Part shown: one piece after another, positions 8,186-16,728 of the stretch
How the letters are laid out: the number at the start of each line of letters is the position of its first letter
Position numbering within the stretch: the stretch's first letter is position 1
Assembly (NCBI RefSeq): GCF_003122365.1
Contig: NZ_CP029254.1
Span: forward strand, 62,001 to 126,000
From: Streptomyces spongiicola
GTDB lineage: Bacteria > Actinomycetota > Actinomycetes > Streptomycetales > Streptomycetaceae
Length of the DNA stretch: 64,000 nucleotides
Direction of reading: 5' to 3'
Program-made: the position numbers and the translations under genes
Notes under the pieces: generated by a model
The model's database searches: none
What the model was told of the DNA's origin: nothing
The model's input: the letters and a program-made list of their open reading frames with translations, nothing else

Positions 8186-8392
8186 CCGCACCCGCACCCA
8201 CCCAGGGAAGGCGGCCGCACCCGCCCGCACCCCCGGATCCGGCGGGCCGGCGGGACGGCGGGCCGGCGCAGCCGTCGACCTCCCCGCCCGCGGAGCCCCG
8301 CCGGCCGGCGTCCTCGGGCGTCCGGGCCGACGGGGCGGCGGGATCGGCCGCGCCCCTGCCCGAAGGTACGGGCCTCAGAAAAGGCACGGGCC
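8186..8392. other. Convergent intergenic region, no gene
   Basis: It lies between the convergent paaX-like gene and the rbsD remnant. The sequence is GC-rich, with a short duplication ACGGGCCTCAGAA(A/G) at about 8369-8400. No convincing small ORF was found. Confidence 0.6.
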
Positions 8393-8784
8393 TCAGAAGA
8401 AGACCCCGCGGCGCGGCAGCACGTTCGCGTACGGCGGCGCCTCCCCGGTGCCCACGACGAGCCGGGCGGCGCCTCCCGGGAGCCTCTTCAGCCGCTCGCG
8501 CGGTACGAGACGGAGCGCGGGGAGGCGACCCCCAGCAGCGCGGCCGCCGCAGGGTCGGCCCGCCGGGTCTCCTTCGCCGCGGTCGCGCCCTCCGCGACCA
8601 GTTCGGCCGGCAGCCCGTCGAGCGAATCGGCGAACGACGGCACCCCGGCCCGGAAGGCAGGGTCGACGACGCGGGGCCCGCCCGGGACCGGCATCCCGGC
8701 GTCACACACCAGCGCGGGGTCACCCTGCCCCGGCTCCGCCAGTGCCCCGGCGAGACGGCGGTTGAGGATCCCGGCGCTCCTCAC
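8393..8784 (-). pseudogene. rbsD: D-ribose pyranase, frameshifted
   Basis: RbsD interconverts the pyranose and furanose forms of ribose. The GTG at 8784 overlaps the rbsK stop (GTGA) and opens MRSAGILNRRLAGALAEPG..., followed by the family blocks LVCDAGMPVP and FRAGVPSF, up to about position 8523. The conserved C-terminus (GTGEAPPYANVLPRRGVFF) continues in a different frame and ends at 8393. One missing base at the CCCC run (minus strand; 8519-8522) explains the shift: adding one C restores a full protein of about 130 residues. This is either a recent pseudogene or a base-calling error; the rest of the operon is intact. Confidence 0.85.
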
Positions 8785-9683
8785 AGCGCGGCGACTTCCT
8801 CCGGGGTCGGGTACGCCTCCTGCGCCCCCGCCTTCGTCACCGCCGCGGCCCCGACCCTCGACGCGTACGCCGCCGCGTCCGCAAGCGCGTCGCCCTGCCC
8901 CAGCCGCCAGGCCAGCGCCGCGGTGAAGGCGTCGCCCGCGCCGGTGGTGTCGACGGCGTCCACCAGCACAGCGGGCACCAGGGCCACGCCCTGCGCCGAC
9001 GCCACCAGTGCCCCCTGCGCACCGAGCGTCACCACCACCGAACGCGGGCCGCGGGCGAGCAGGATCCGCGCCCAGTCCGCGGGCCCGTCGCCGAGCGGTG
9101 CGTCGCCGAGGATCGCCCTCGCCTCGTGCTCGTTCACGATCAGCGGGTCGCAGGCCGCGAGCACCTCCGGCGGCAGGGGACGGGGCGGCGACGGGTTCAG
9201 TACGAAGCGGGTGCCCGGCGCCAGGTTCCTCACCGCCTCCACGACCGTCTCGAGCGGAATCTCCAGCTGCGCCGACACCACCCGGGAGGCGTGGAAGAGG
9301 CTTCCCGCCGCCCGGACGTCCCCGGGGGTGAGCTTCCCGTTCGCGCCGGGCGACACCACGATGCTGTTGTCGCCGGACGGGTCCACGGTGATCAGCGCGA
9401 CGCCGGTCGGCGCGCCGCCGACCAGCACGCCCACCGTGTCGACGCCGGCCGCCCGCTGCGCGTCGAGCAGCAGACGTCCGTGCGCGTCGTCGCCGACCCG
9501 GGCCAGCAGCGCCGTGCGGGCTCCCAGCCGGGCGGCCGCGACGGCCTGGTTGGCGCCCTTGCCGCCCGGATGGACGGCCAGGTCGGAGCCGAGCACCGTC
9601 TCCCCGGGGCCCGGCCGCCGATCGACCCCGATCACCAGGTCGGCGTTGGCCGATCCGATGACCAGGAGGTCGTAGTCGTACAT
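8781..9683 (-). CDS. rbsK: Ribokinase
   Basis: 300-residue PfkB-family sugar kinase phosphorylating ribose at O5. It starts MYDYDLLVIGSANADLVIGV and has the N-terminal glycine motif HPGGKGANQAVAAARLG (about residues 41-57) and the C-terminal signature DTTGAGDAFTAALAW, whose Asp is the catalytic base. It forms part of the minus-strand ribose operon between rbsCB and rbsD and overlaps rbsD by 4 bp. A 170-bp repeat-rich gap separates it from rbsCB. Confidence 0.95.
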   Translation of the reverse strand: MYDYDLLVIGSANADLVIGVDRRPGPGETVLGSDLAVHPGGKGANQAVAAARLGARTALLARVGDDAHGRLLLDAQRAAGVDTVGVLVGGAPTGVALITVDPSGDNSIVVSPGANGKLTPGDVRAAGSLFHASRVVSAQLEIPLETVVEAVRNLAPGTRFVLNPSPPRPLPPEVLAACDPLIVNEHEARAILGDAPLGDGPADWARILLARGPRSVVVTLGAQGALVASAQGVALVPAVLVDAVDTTGAGDAFTAALAWRLGQGDALADAAAYASRVGAAAVTKAGAQEAYPTPEEVAAL

Positions 9684-9739
9684 GAATGGTCTCCCCTGAT
9701 ACCCCGTCTACGGCAGGTGGCCGGAGCCGAGGCACCGGC

Positions 9740-9858
9740 CACCTGATGTCAGGTGACAGTATTCGTCAGATGTCATCTGTCAGATGTCAGTCGTCACCTG
9801 TCAGTCGTCACCTGTCGGACGTCGCCTGTCGGACGTCATTCGTCACCTCTCGGACGTC
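9740..9858. repeat. Short-repeat cluster with two small hairpins between rbsCB and rbsK
   Basis: Perfect hairpins CACCTGA-TG-TCAGGTG (9740-9755) and CAGATG-T-CATCTG (9767-9779) are followed by repeated GTCACCTGTC / GTCGGACGTC units of about 14-15 bp reaching the rbsCB stop. In the operon mRNA this would form small stem-loops, possibly setting the ratio of transporter to kinase message. Confidence 0.6.
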
Positions 9859-11842
9859 AGCCGCCGAAACCGGCCACGTTCTCCCCGGTGACCACCTTGA
9901 CCGGTACCTTCACCGTCGCACTCACCTTCTCGCCCGCGGCGGCCCGCAGGGCGTTGCCCACGGCGATCCGGCCGAGTTCCCTCGGCTGCTGGGCCACCGA
10001 CGCGTACAGTGTCCCGTCCTCGACCGCCTTCAGCCCGTCCGGAGTGCCGTCGAAGCCGACCACCTGGACCGACGTACCGGCCTTCGAGCCCAGTGCCCTG
10101 GCCGCGCCGAGCGCCATCTCGTCGTTCTCCGCGAAGACGCCGTCGATGTCGGGGTGCGCCTGGAGGAGGTTCGTCATCACGTCGAGGCCCTTGGTGCGGT
10201 CGAAGTCGGCGGGTTGCCGGGCGACCACCCTGATTCCCGGGTAGGCCTTCAGTCCCTCGGCGAAGCCCGCGCCGCGCTCCCGGCTGGCGGAGGTGCCGGC
10301 CTGGCCCTGCAGGATGACGATCGTGCCCTCGCCGCCGAGCTTCTCGGCGAGTGCCCGGGCGCCCAGCCTGCCGCCCTCGACGTTGTCGGAGGAGACCAGT
10401 GCCGCCGTCTTCGCGTTGCTGACGCCCCGGTCGACGCCGACGACGGGTATGCCTGCCCGGTTGGCGGCCTGGACCGCCGGGCCGGCCGCGTCCGAGTCCA
10501 CCGGGTTGACGACGATCGACGCCAGTCCCCCGCTGGTGAAGTTCTGGAGCTGGTTGGCCTGCTGCGATGCGTCGTTCTGCGCGTCGGTGACGGTGAGGTC
10601 GACTCCGAGCCTCTTCGCCTCGGCCTCCGCGCCCGCCCTGATCTGCACGAAGAAGGGGTTGTTGAGCGTGGACAGCGACAGCCCGATCCGCTGCTGTGCG
10701 GCCGTCTGCGGGCCGCCGTGCAGCAGCGAGGTGGCCCCCACGACCGCGGTGGCGACCACGGCGGCGAGGAGGTAGGTGGCCGCCTGCCTGCCCCTGCCCC
10801 TGCCCCTGCCGGGGCCGCCGCCGGCACCGGCACCGGCACCGGCGACCACCGGAGTCGCCCCCGCCTTGCGCCGCGCGGTGTCGAGCAGCACGGCCAGCGC
10901 GATCACCACACCGATGACCACCTGCTGCCAGAAGGCGGACACGGACAGGAGGTTGAGGCCGTTGCGGAGCACCGCGAGTATCAGCGCACCGATCAGTGTC
11001 CCGGACGCCTTGCCGGTACCGCCCGCGAGCGAGGCACCGCCGATGACGACGGCCGCGATGGCGTCGAGTTCGTAGCCCTGGGCGGCCTGCGGTTGCGCGG
11101 ATGACAGCCGGGAGGCGAGCACGATGCCCGCGGCGGCGGCGAACAGCCCGGACAGGGCGTAGACGGCGATCTTCTGCTTGCCGACCCGCAGCCCCGAGAG
11201 CCGGGCCGCCTCCTCGTTGCCGCCGATCGCGTACATGGACCGCCCGAGGTAGGTGCGTCTCAGTACGAACGCCGTGATCAGCCCCAGGGCGACCATCACC
11301 AGGACGGGTACCGGCAGCCAGCCGCCGATGGTGTCGCCGAGGCGTGAGACCGGTTCCGGGAAGGCGATGGGCGAGCCCTGGGAGATGACGAGGGAGAGCC
11401 CGCGCGCCACGGACAGCATGGCGAGTGTCGCGATGAACGGCGGGAGTCTGCCGTACGAGACGAGGAGGCCGTTGACCAGGCCGCAGGCCGTTCCGGTGGC
11501 CACGGCCAGGACCACCGCCAGGGCGACCGGTACGCCCTCGCTGGTGGCGCTCCAGGCGAGGACGGTGGCGGACAGGGCGGCGACCGAGCCGACCGACAGG
11601 TCGATGCCCGCCGAGACGATGACGAAGGTGACGCCGAAGGCGAGGATCGCGGTGACGGCCGCCTGGACGCCGATGTTGAGCAGGTTGTCCGCTGTCAGGA
11701 AGTCGCCGGACAGTGCCGACAGCGCGACGACGAGGACGATGAGCGCGGTGAGCGCCCCGTTGTCGAGCAGCAGCCGGCGCAGCCCGCCGGGGCCGGCGGA
11801 GCCGCCCGTGCCCGCGGGGCTCTTGAGGGTGTCAGTGGCCAC
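9857..11842 (-). CDS. rbsCB: Ribose ABC transporter permease fused to substrate-binding protein
   Basis: 661-residue fusion. Residues about 20-325 are an RbsC-type permease with 8-10 membrane helices (NLLNIGVQAAVTAILAFGVTFVI, GIDLSVGSVAALSA). A glycine- and arginine-rich linker follows (about 330-350), then one more hydrophobic helix (about 352-372) that would tether the next domain outside the cell. Residues about 385-660 form a type I periplasmic sugar-binding domain (RIGLSLSTLNNPFFVQIRAGAEAEA, VVGFDGTPDGLKAV). The GTG start overlaps the rbsA stop by 11 bp. The usual separate lipoprotein gene rbsB is absent, consistent with the fusion replacing it. Confidence 0.93.
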   Translation of the reverse strand: MATDTLKSPAGTGGSAGPGGLRRLLLDNGALTALIVLVVALSALSGDFLTADNLLNIGVQAAVTAILAFGVTFVIVSAGIDLSVGSVAALSATVLAWSATSEGVPVALAVVLAVATGTACGLVNGLLVSYGRLPPFIATLAMLSVARGLSLVISQGSPIAFPEPVSRLGDTIGGWLPVPVLVMVALGLITAFVLRRTYLGRSMYAIGGNEEAARLSGLRVGKQKIAVYALSGLFAAAAGIVLASRLSSAQPQAAQGYELDAIAAVVIGGASLAGGTGKASGTLIGALILAVLRNGLNLLSVSAFWQQVVIGVVIALAVLLDTARRKAGATPVVAGAGAGAGGGPGRGRGRGRQAATYLLAAVVATAVVGATSLLHGGPQTAAQQRIGLSLSTLNNPFFVQIRAGAEAEAKRLGVDLTVTDAQNDASQQANQLQNFTSGGLASIVVNPVDSDAAGPAVQAANRAGIPVVGVDRGVSNAKTAALVSSDNVEGGRLGARALAEKLGGEGTIVILQGQAGTSASRERGAGFAEGLKAYPGIRVVARQPADFDRTKGLDVMTNLLQAHPDIDGVFAENDEMALGAARALGSKAGTSVQVVGFDGTPDGLKAVEDGTLYASVAQQPRELGRIAVGNALRAAAGEKVSATVKVPVKVVTGENVAGFGG

Positions 11843-13352
11843 GGGAGGCCTCCGTTCCGGTAGTGGGGTTGCTGACGGCGAGCGCCATCACGGCGTCCTG
11901 GGTCGCTTCGCCTGCGGGGAGTTCGCCGGCGATCCGCCCGTGCGCCATCACCAGCACCCGGTCGCTCATGCCGAGCACCTCGGGCAGGTCGCTGGAGATC
12001 ATCAGGACGGCGGCGCCGGCTGCCGTCAGCTCGTTGACGAGCTGGTAGATCTCGACCTTGGCTCCGACGTCGATGCCGCGCGTCGGCTCGTCGAGGATCA
12101 GCACCCTGGTGTCGGCGAGCAGCCACTTGCCGATGACGATCTTCTGCTGGTTGCCGCCGGACAGGGTGCGCGCCTGCTGGCCGGGGCCGGCCATCCGTAT
12201 GCCGAGCCGGTCCGCGATCCGCGCGGCGGCCTCGCGCTGACCGCCGAGGTCGACGAGCCCGGCGCGGGTGGCCCGCCGCAGGGTGACGAGCCCGAGGTTC
12301 TCCTCCACGGAGGCGTCGAGGAGGAGCCCCTGGCCTTTTCGGTCCTCGGGTACCAGGCCGATCCCGGCGGCCATGGCGGCGCCGACGTCGTGGCGTCTGA
12401 CCGCCGTGCCGCCCGCCTTCACGGTGCCTTCGTCGTAGGGGTCGGCGCCGAAGACGGCCCGTACGACCTCCGTACGGCCGGCCCCGACGAGTCCGGCGAT
12501 GCCCACGACCTCGCCGGCCCGCACCTCGAAGCTCACGTCGTGGAAGGCGCCGTCCCGGGTGAGTCCCTCGACGGTCAGCAGGGCGGCTCCGGCTTCGGCC
12601 GGCTGCCGCGGGTACTGCTGCTCGATCGGCCGTCCCACCATGAGGCGGACGAGTTCGTCCTGGCCGGTGGAGGCGGGGACCTGCCCGGCGGTCCTCCCGT
12701 CGCGGATGACGGTCACCCGGTCCCCGAGGGCGGCGATCTCCTCCAGGTGGTGCGTGATGAACACGACTCCGACCCCGTCGGCCCGCAGCTGCCGCACGAT
12801 GGCGAACAGTCTGTCGGTCTCCTCGGTGGTCAGCACGGCGGTCGGCTCGTCCATGACGAGCACGCGCGCGTCGAGGCTGAGTGCCTTGGCGATCTCGACC
12901 ATCTGCCGCCGGGCGATGCCGAGTTCGCGCACCAGGGCGCTTGGGGACACGTTCACGCCCACGCGGGCGAGCAGTTCCCCGGCGTCGGCCTCCATCCGCT
13001 TGCGGTCGACCATCCCGAAGCGCCGGGGCTGGCGTCCGAGGAAGATGTTCTCGGCGACGGACAGATCGGGTACGAGTACGAACTCCTGGTAGATGGTGGC
13101 GATTCCGAGGCGTTCGGAGTCCTGGGCTCCCCTGATGCGCACCTCCTCGCCGGCGACCAGGATCCGCCCGGCGTCGGGTGTGGCGGCACCGGAGAGCATT
13201 TTGATGAGGGTGCTCTTGCCGGCCCCGTTCTCGCCGAGCAGTACGTGCACCTCGCCGCGGCGGAGATCGAAGTCGACGCCGTCGAGCGCGACCACGCCGG
13301 GGTAGGTCTTGCGGATGCCCTCGACACGCAGCAGCTCGTCGGGGTCGCTCAC
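11832..13352 (-). CDS. rbsA: Ribose ABC transporter ATP-binding protein
   Basis: 506-residue sugar-type ATPase with two ABC domains. The first has Walker A GENGAGKST, signature RELGIARRQMVEIAKAL and Walker B RVLVMDEPT. The second has signature LSGGNQQKIVIGKWL and Walker B RVLILDEPTRG; its Walker A is degenerate (VGAGRTEV), as normal in RbsA/XylG/AraG. GTG 13352 follows AAGGAG and overlaps the lacI-type regulator stop by 4 bp. It energises the fused RbsCB protein. Confidence 0.95.
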   Translation of the reverse strand: MSDPDELLRVEGIRKTYPGVVALDGVDFDLRRGEVHVLLGENGAGKSTLIKMLSGAATPDAGRILVAGEEVRIRGAQDSERLGIATIYQEFVLVPDLSVAENIFLGRQPRRFGMVDRKRMEADAGELLARVGVNVSPSALVRELGIARRQMVEIAKALSLDARVLVMDEPTAVLTTEETDRLFAIVRQLRADGVGVVFITHHLEEIAALGDRVTVIRDGRTAGQVPASTGQDELVRLMVGRPIEQQYPRQPAEAGAALLTVEGLTRDGAFHDVSFEVRAGEVVGIAGLVGAGRTEVVRAVFGADPYDEGTVKAGGTAVRRHDVGAAMAAGIGLVPEDRKGQGLLLDASVEENLGLVTLRRATRAGLVDLGGQREAAARIADRLGIRMAGPGQQARTLSGGNQQKIVIGKWLLADTRVLILDEPTRGIDVGAKVEIYQLVNELTAAGAAVLMISSDLPEVLGMSDRVLVMAHGRIAGELPAGEATQDAVMALAVSNPTTGTEASRGH

Positions 13353-14386
13353 GGCTTGCTCCTTCGTACGGGGGGCGGGGAGGGTGAGGTCGAGGAGGGT
13401 TCGCCGCACGAGCGGCGGATGACGAGGCGGGCGGGCAGGGTGAGTGACTCGCCGGGCCGGCCCTCGATCCGGGCGATCAGCGCGCGCACGGCTGCGCGCC
13501 CCAGGTCGCCGGTGGGTTGGGCGATGGCGGTGACCGGCGGGTCGGTGTGCACGAACCACGGGACGTCGTCGAAGGCGGCGAGCGCGATGTCGCCGGGGAC
13601 GCGCATGCCCCGGGCGCGCAGGGCGTCCAGCGCTCCGAGGGCCATCAGGTTGTCGGCCGCGAAGACGACCTCGGGGGGGTCGGGCAGGTCGAGGAAGCGC
13701 TCGGTGACCCGGCGGCCGCTCCGCGCCTGGAAGTCGCCCTGGCCGACGTAGGCGTCGGGGAGGTCGAGGCCGTGCGCGCGGAGTGCCTCCCTGAAGACGT
13801 CCACGCGCTCCCGGCCGGTGGTGGTCGCGGCGGGTCCTGCGATGATCGCGAGGCGCCGGTGCCCGAGGCGGTGCAGGTGCTCGACCAGGTCCCGTACGGC
13901 GGCCCGCCCGTCGGAGCGGACCACGGGCACGTCCACGCCCGGGATCCACCGGTCGACGAACACCATCGGGGTCCCCGCGTGTGCGGCGTCGAGCATCAGC
14001 GGCGAGCCGCCGTCGGTGGGGGAGACGAGGAGGCCGTCGATGCGGCGGTCCAGCAGGTTCCTTATGTGGTGGTCCTGGAGGTCGGGCCGTTCGTCGGCGT
14101 TCCCGATGATGACGCTGTAGCCGAGCGCTCGGGCCTCCTCCTCGACGGAGCGGGCCAGCTCGGTGAAGTAGGGGTTGAGCACGTCGCTGATGACCAGGCC
14201 GAGGGTGTGGGTCTGGTCGGTGCGCAGGGAGCGGGCGACGGCGTTGGGGCGGTAGCCGAGCGTCGCGACGGCGGCCAGTACGCGGGTGCGGGCGTCGGCG
14301 CTGACCGACGGATGGTCGTTCAGGACGCGCGAGACCGTGGCGGCGGAGACTCCCGCCTCGGCGGCGACGTCCTTGATGCTCGCCAT
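13349..14386 (-). CDS. rbsR: LacI family ribose operon repressor
   Basis: 345-residue LacI/GalR regulator. The helix-turn-helix is MASIKDVAAEAGVSAATVSR, followed by the hinge VLNDHPSVS...NAVARSLR and a periplasmic-binding-like ligand domain. It is the first gene of the ribose operon, overlapping rbsA by 4 bp. Two copies of a palindromic site with core AATCGATT lie 31-79 bp upstream of its start, so it very likely represses itself and the operon, with ribose or a derivative as inducer (inference from context). Confidence 0.92.
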   Translation of the reverse strand: MASIKDVAAEAGVSAATVSRVLNDHPSVSADARTRVLAAVATLGYRPNAVARSLRTDQTHTLGLVISDVLNPYFTELARSVEEEARALGYSVIIGNADERPDLQDHHIRNLLDRRIDGLLVSPTDGGSPLMLDAAHAGTPMVFVDRWIPGVDVPVVRSDGRAAVRDLVEHLHRLGHRRLAIIAGPAATTTGRERVDVFREALRAHGLDLPDAYVGQGDFQARSGRRVTERFLDLPDPPEVVFAADNLMALGALDALRARGMRVPGDIALAAFDDVPWFVHTDPPVTAIAQPTGDLGRAAVRALIARIEGRPGESLTLPARLVIRRSCGEPSSTSPSPPPVRRSKP

Positions 14387-14416
14387 CGCTGGTCCACCTC
14401 CTCGGGGAACACATCG

Positions 14417-14431
14417 TGGAATCGATTACAC
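14417..14431. promoter_or_regulatory. RbsR operator, proximal copy
   Basis: TGGAATCGATTACAC, a near-palindrome around AATCGATT of the LacI-family type. It is one of two identical 15-bp copies. Confidence 0.8.
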
Positions 14432-14450
14432 AAAGGGGCGCAGGAAGGAT

Positions 14451-14465
14451 TGGAATCGATTACAC
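14451..14465. promoter_or_regulatory. RbsR operator, distal copy
   Basis: Identical TGGAATCGATTACAC, 34 bp (centre to centre) from the proximal copy. This is close to three helical turns and would suit cooperative binding. The sequence is AT-richer than its surroundings. Confidence 0.8.
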
Positions 14466-14593
14466 GCGTGGCCCGCAAGGGGTGGGCTGACTGGTGAGAT
14501 CCGATCGTGACCTCGGGGCGGGTTCCCGGGTCGGGTCCGGCCCGTGTCCGGCCCGTGTCCGCCACGCCGGGAAGCGCGGCCCGCCGCCGCGGT

Positions 14594-14642
14594 CCCCCGT
14601 ACGGTTCCCGCGGGCGGGGTCACCGCGGGAACCGTACGGGGG
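14594..14642. terminator. Large perfect hairpin, 20-bp stem
   Basis: CCCCCGTACGGTTCCCGCGG pairs perfectly with 14623-14642 across a 9-nt loop. It lies between the P450 stop (15070, minus strand) and the rbsR promoter, so it most likely ends P450 transcription before the ribose operators. Confidence 0.7.
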
Positions 14643-14654
14643 CGGGTGTCCCTC

Positions 14655-14755
14655 GCCCGGTGGACGTACGGCCGGGGTCATGCGCCCGCCGGACGTACCC
14701 CCGGGGACAAGCGCCCGGTGGACGTACCGCCGGGGTCATGCGCCCGGTGGACGGC
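14655..14755. repeat. Imperfect ~33-bp repeat
   Basis: About three copies of a unit containing CCCGGTGGACGTAC and CGGGGTCATGCGCCCG follow each other. No gene is visible. Confidence 0.6.
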
Positions 14756-14894
14756 CCCGCCTCCCATGTCGATCGGAACCGAACACGGGAGGCGGGCCGT
14801 GGAGCGGGAGGGGCGGGCCGCAGCGGGCCGGGGGGCGGGCCCGGGGAGCGGGTCCGGGGACGGGTCCGGGGAGCGGGTCCGGGGAGCGGGTCCG

Positions 14895-15069
14895 GGGGTC
14901 CGTGGGTGGGCCCGGGGAGCGGGTCCGGGGACGGGTCGGACGGGTCCGTGGGTGGGCCCGGGGAGCGGGTCCGGGGACGGGTCGGACGGGTCCGTGGGTG
15001 GGCCCGGGGAGCGGGTCCGGGGACGGGTCGGACGGGTCCGTGGGTGGGCCCGGGGAGCGGGTCCGGGGG
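14895..15069. repeat. 46-bp tandem repeat abutting the P450 stop codon
   Basis: The segment beginning CGTGGGTGGGCCCGGGGAGC recurs at 14901, 14947, 14993 and 15039, an exact 46-bp period with near-identical copies; a degenerate half-unit precedes at about 14838. The array ends a few bases from the P450 stop codon. Nothing between 14466 and 15069 codes for a recognisable protein. Confidence 0.92.
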
Positions 15070-16305
15070 TCAGGGCCGGATGTCGTCGCAGCCGATGTAC
15101 AGGTGCCGGGGGCCGCGCAGGACCGCGTTGCGGCGGTAGGGCGGGGGGTCCTCCAGCAGCCGGGGACCGTGCAGCCTGCGCGCCAGATGGCTCAGGGCGA
15201 GCTCCGTCTCCTGCCGGGCGAGCGGGGCGCCGAAGCAGATGTGGATTCCGCTGCCGAACCCCAGGTGCTCGATGTCCTCGCGGTCGGGGTCGAACCGCTC
15301 GGGGTCGGCGAAGCGCAGCGGGTCCCGGTTGCCGGATCCGGGCACCAGCCAGAGGGCGGCTCCGCTGGGGATGGTGGCGCCGGCGATGTCGATGTCCGCG
15401 ACGGCGGTCCGGTTGGGGATGAGCTGCACCGGCGGCTCGTAGCGGAGCAGTTCCTCCACGATGCGCGGGGCGGTCCGGGGGTCGTCGCCGAGCCGCTTGA
15501 GGACCTCGGGATTGCGCAGCAGGGTGAGCATCCCGTTGGTGATCAGGTTGACGGTGGTCTCGTGGCCGGCGATCAGCAGCAGGGCCGCTGTGGTGATGGC
15601 CTCGATCGTCGACAGCTCACCGTTCTCCCCTGTGCCGGCTGCCAGCTCGGAGAGCATGTCGTCACCCGGGTGGGCGCGGCGCTTCTCGATGAGTTCGGCG
15701 AGGTATCCGCCGAGTTGCAGCTGGGCGTCGCGGGTGCGCCGGTTGCGCTCGGTCGGGTCCTCCCCGGGCATGGGGTCCAGGCTGGCGGCGAGGGTGTCCG
15801 CCCAGGTGTGGAAGCGCGGTTCGTCCTCGCGGGGGACGCCCAGCAGGCGGCAGATCGCGGTCACGGGGAAGGGGTACGAGAACTGCTCGACGAGGTCGAT
15901 CCGGCCGGAGTCCTCGATGCCGTCGATGAGGCCGGAGACGACCGCTTCGAGTTCGTCGCGCATCCCCAGGACGCGGCGGGGCGAATGGGGCGGCCCGAAC
16001 GAGCGGTTGGTGACCGTGCGCAGCCTGTCGTGCTCCGGGGGGTCCAGGCGGAGGAAGGGCGGCGGCAGGGCCGAGCCCTCGTCCCCGTCCTGGGTGAGGC
16101 CGTAGATGTCCTGCACGGTGCGCTTGCGCCGGTCGGAGCTGACCCGGGGGTCGTGGAGGAGGCTGAGGATCTCCCAGTAGGTGCTGACGACATAGGTGCC
16201 GTGACCGTCGTGGAGCACGGGCGTCTCGCGGAGCTCGGCGTACAGGGGGTAGGGGTCCGCGCGGTTGTCGTAGTCGAGGATCTGCCGGATCAGGGGTTGG
16301 GTCAT
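15070..16305 (-). CDS. Cytochrome P450
   Basis: 411-residue soluble bacterial P450 mono-oxygenase. The I-helix oxygen-binding motif AGHETT, the K-helix ExxR motif (EELLRYEPP) and the heme-cysteine loop GFGSGIHICFGAPLAR are all present, with the DPPEHDRLR C-helix segment. Length and motifs fit class I actinobacterial enzymes that need a ferredoxin and reductase; neither is encoded next to it. ATG 16305 follows AAGGAAA. It is a single-gene unit on the minus strand. The substrate is unknown. Confidence 0.95.
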   Translation of the reverse strand: MTQPLIRQILDYDNRADPYPLYAELRETPVLHDGHGTYVVSTYWEILSLLHDPRVSSDRRKRTVQDIYGLTQDGDEGSALPPPFLRLDPPEHDRLRTVTNRSFGPPHSPRRVLGMRDELEAVVSGLIDGIEDSGRIDLVEQFSYPFPVTAICRLLGVPREDEPRFHTWADTLAASLDPMPGEDPTERNRRTRDAQLQLGGYLAELIEKRRAHPGDDMLSELAAGTGENGELSTIEAITTAALLLIAGHETTVNLITNGMLTLLRNPEVLKRLGDDPRTAPRIVEELLRYEPPVQLIPNRTAVADIDIAGATIPSGAALWLVPGSGNRDPLRFADPERFDPDREDIEHLGFGSGIHICFGAPLARQETELALSHLARRLHGPRLLEDPPPYRRNAVLRGPRHLYIGCDDIRP

Positions 16306-16728
16306 GGCGTTTCCTTGGGGGGTCCCTTGTGGCCGGTGCCGGGCGCCGGGCCCTTCCGTCCACCGTACGGAGGGGCCGGTAAGGCGGTCGTAACGGTTCG
16401 CGGCCGCGGGGTGTGCGGTGTACCCGCCTGGTGGCTCGCGGCCCGGGGTGCCCCGCGGGCGCCGTGGCTGCTCTGCCGGTTCCGGCTGCTGGCCCGGGGG
16501 GCCGCGGTCCGCCCGGCGCGGCGGGGCGGCCGGCCCCCACCCGTGCCGGGCGGTGTTCGACGAGGAGAGCCGGGACGGCCGTCCGCCGGTTCCCTCACCA
16601 GCATGGCGCCCCGTGGCCGACTGTGCGAACCGGCACGAGGTGGAACCGGTCGCGGGGGTGGGAGCGGGCCTTCTCCGCCCCCACCCCGCCGGGCCCGCGT
16701 GTGGTGCCGGGCGCGGGGTCGCGCGGAC
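16306..16728. other. Intergenic region upstream of the P450
   Basis: 423 bp between two minus-strand genes, holding the P450 promoter and the 3' end of the lectin-hydrolase unit. The short palindrome CTCCGTACGGTGGA lies near 16363-16376. No gene or strong hairpin was found. Confidence 0.5.

Noticed and set aside
14895..15069. CRISPR array
   Set aside because: Repeats are contiguous with no unique spacers and no cas genes are present; the same holds for the 24-bp and 173-bp arrays.
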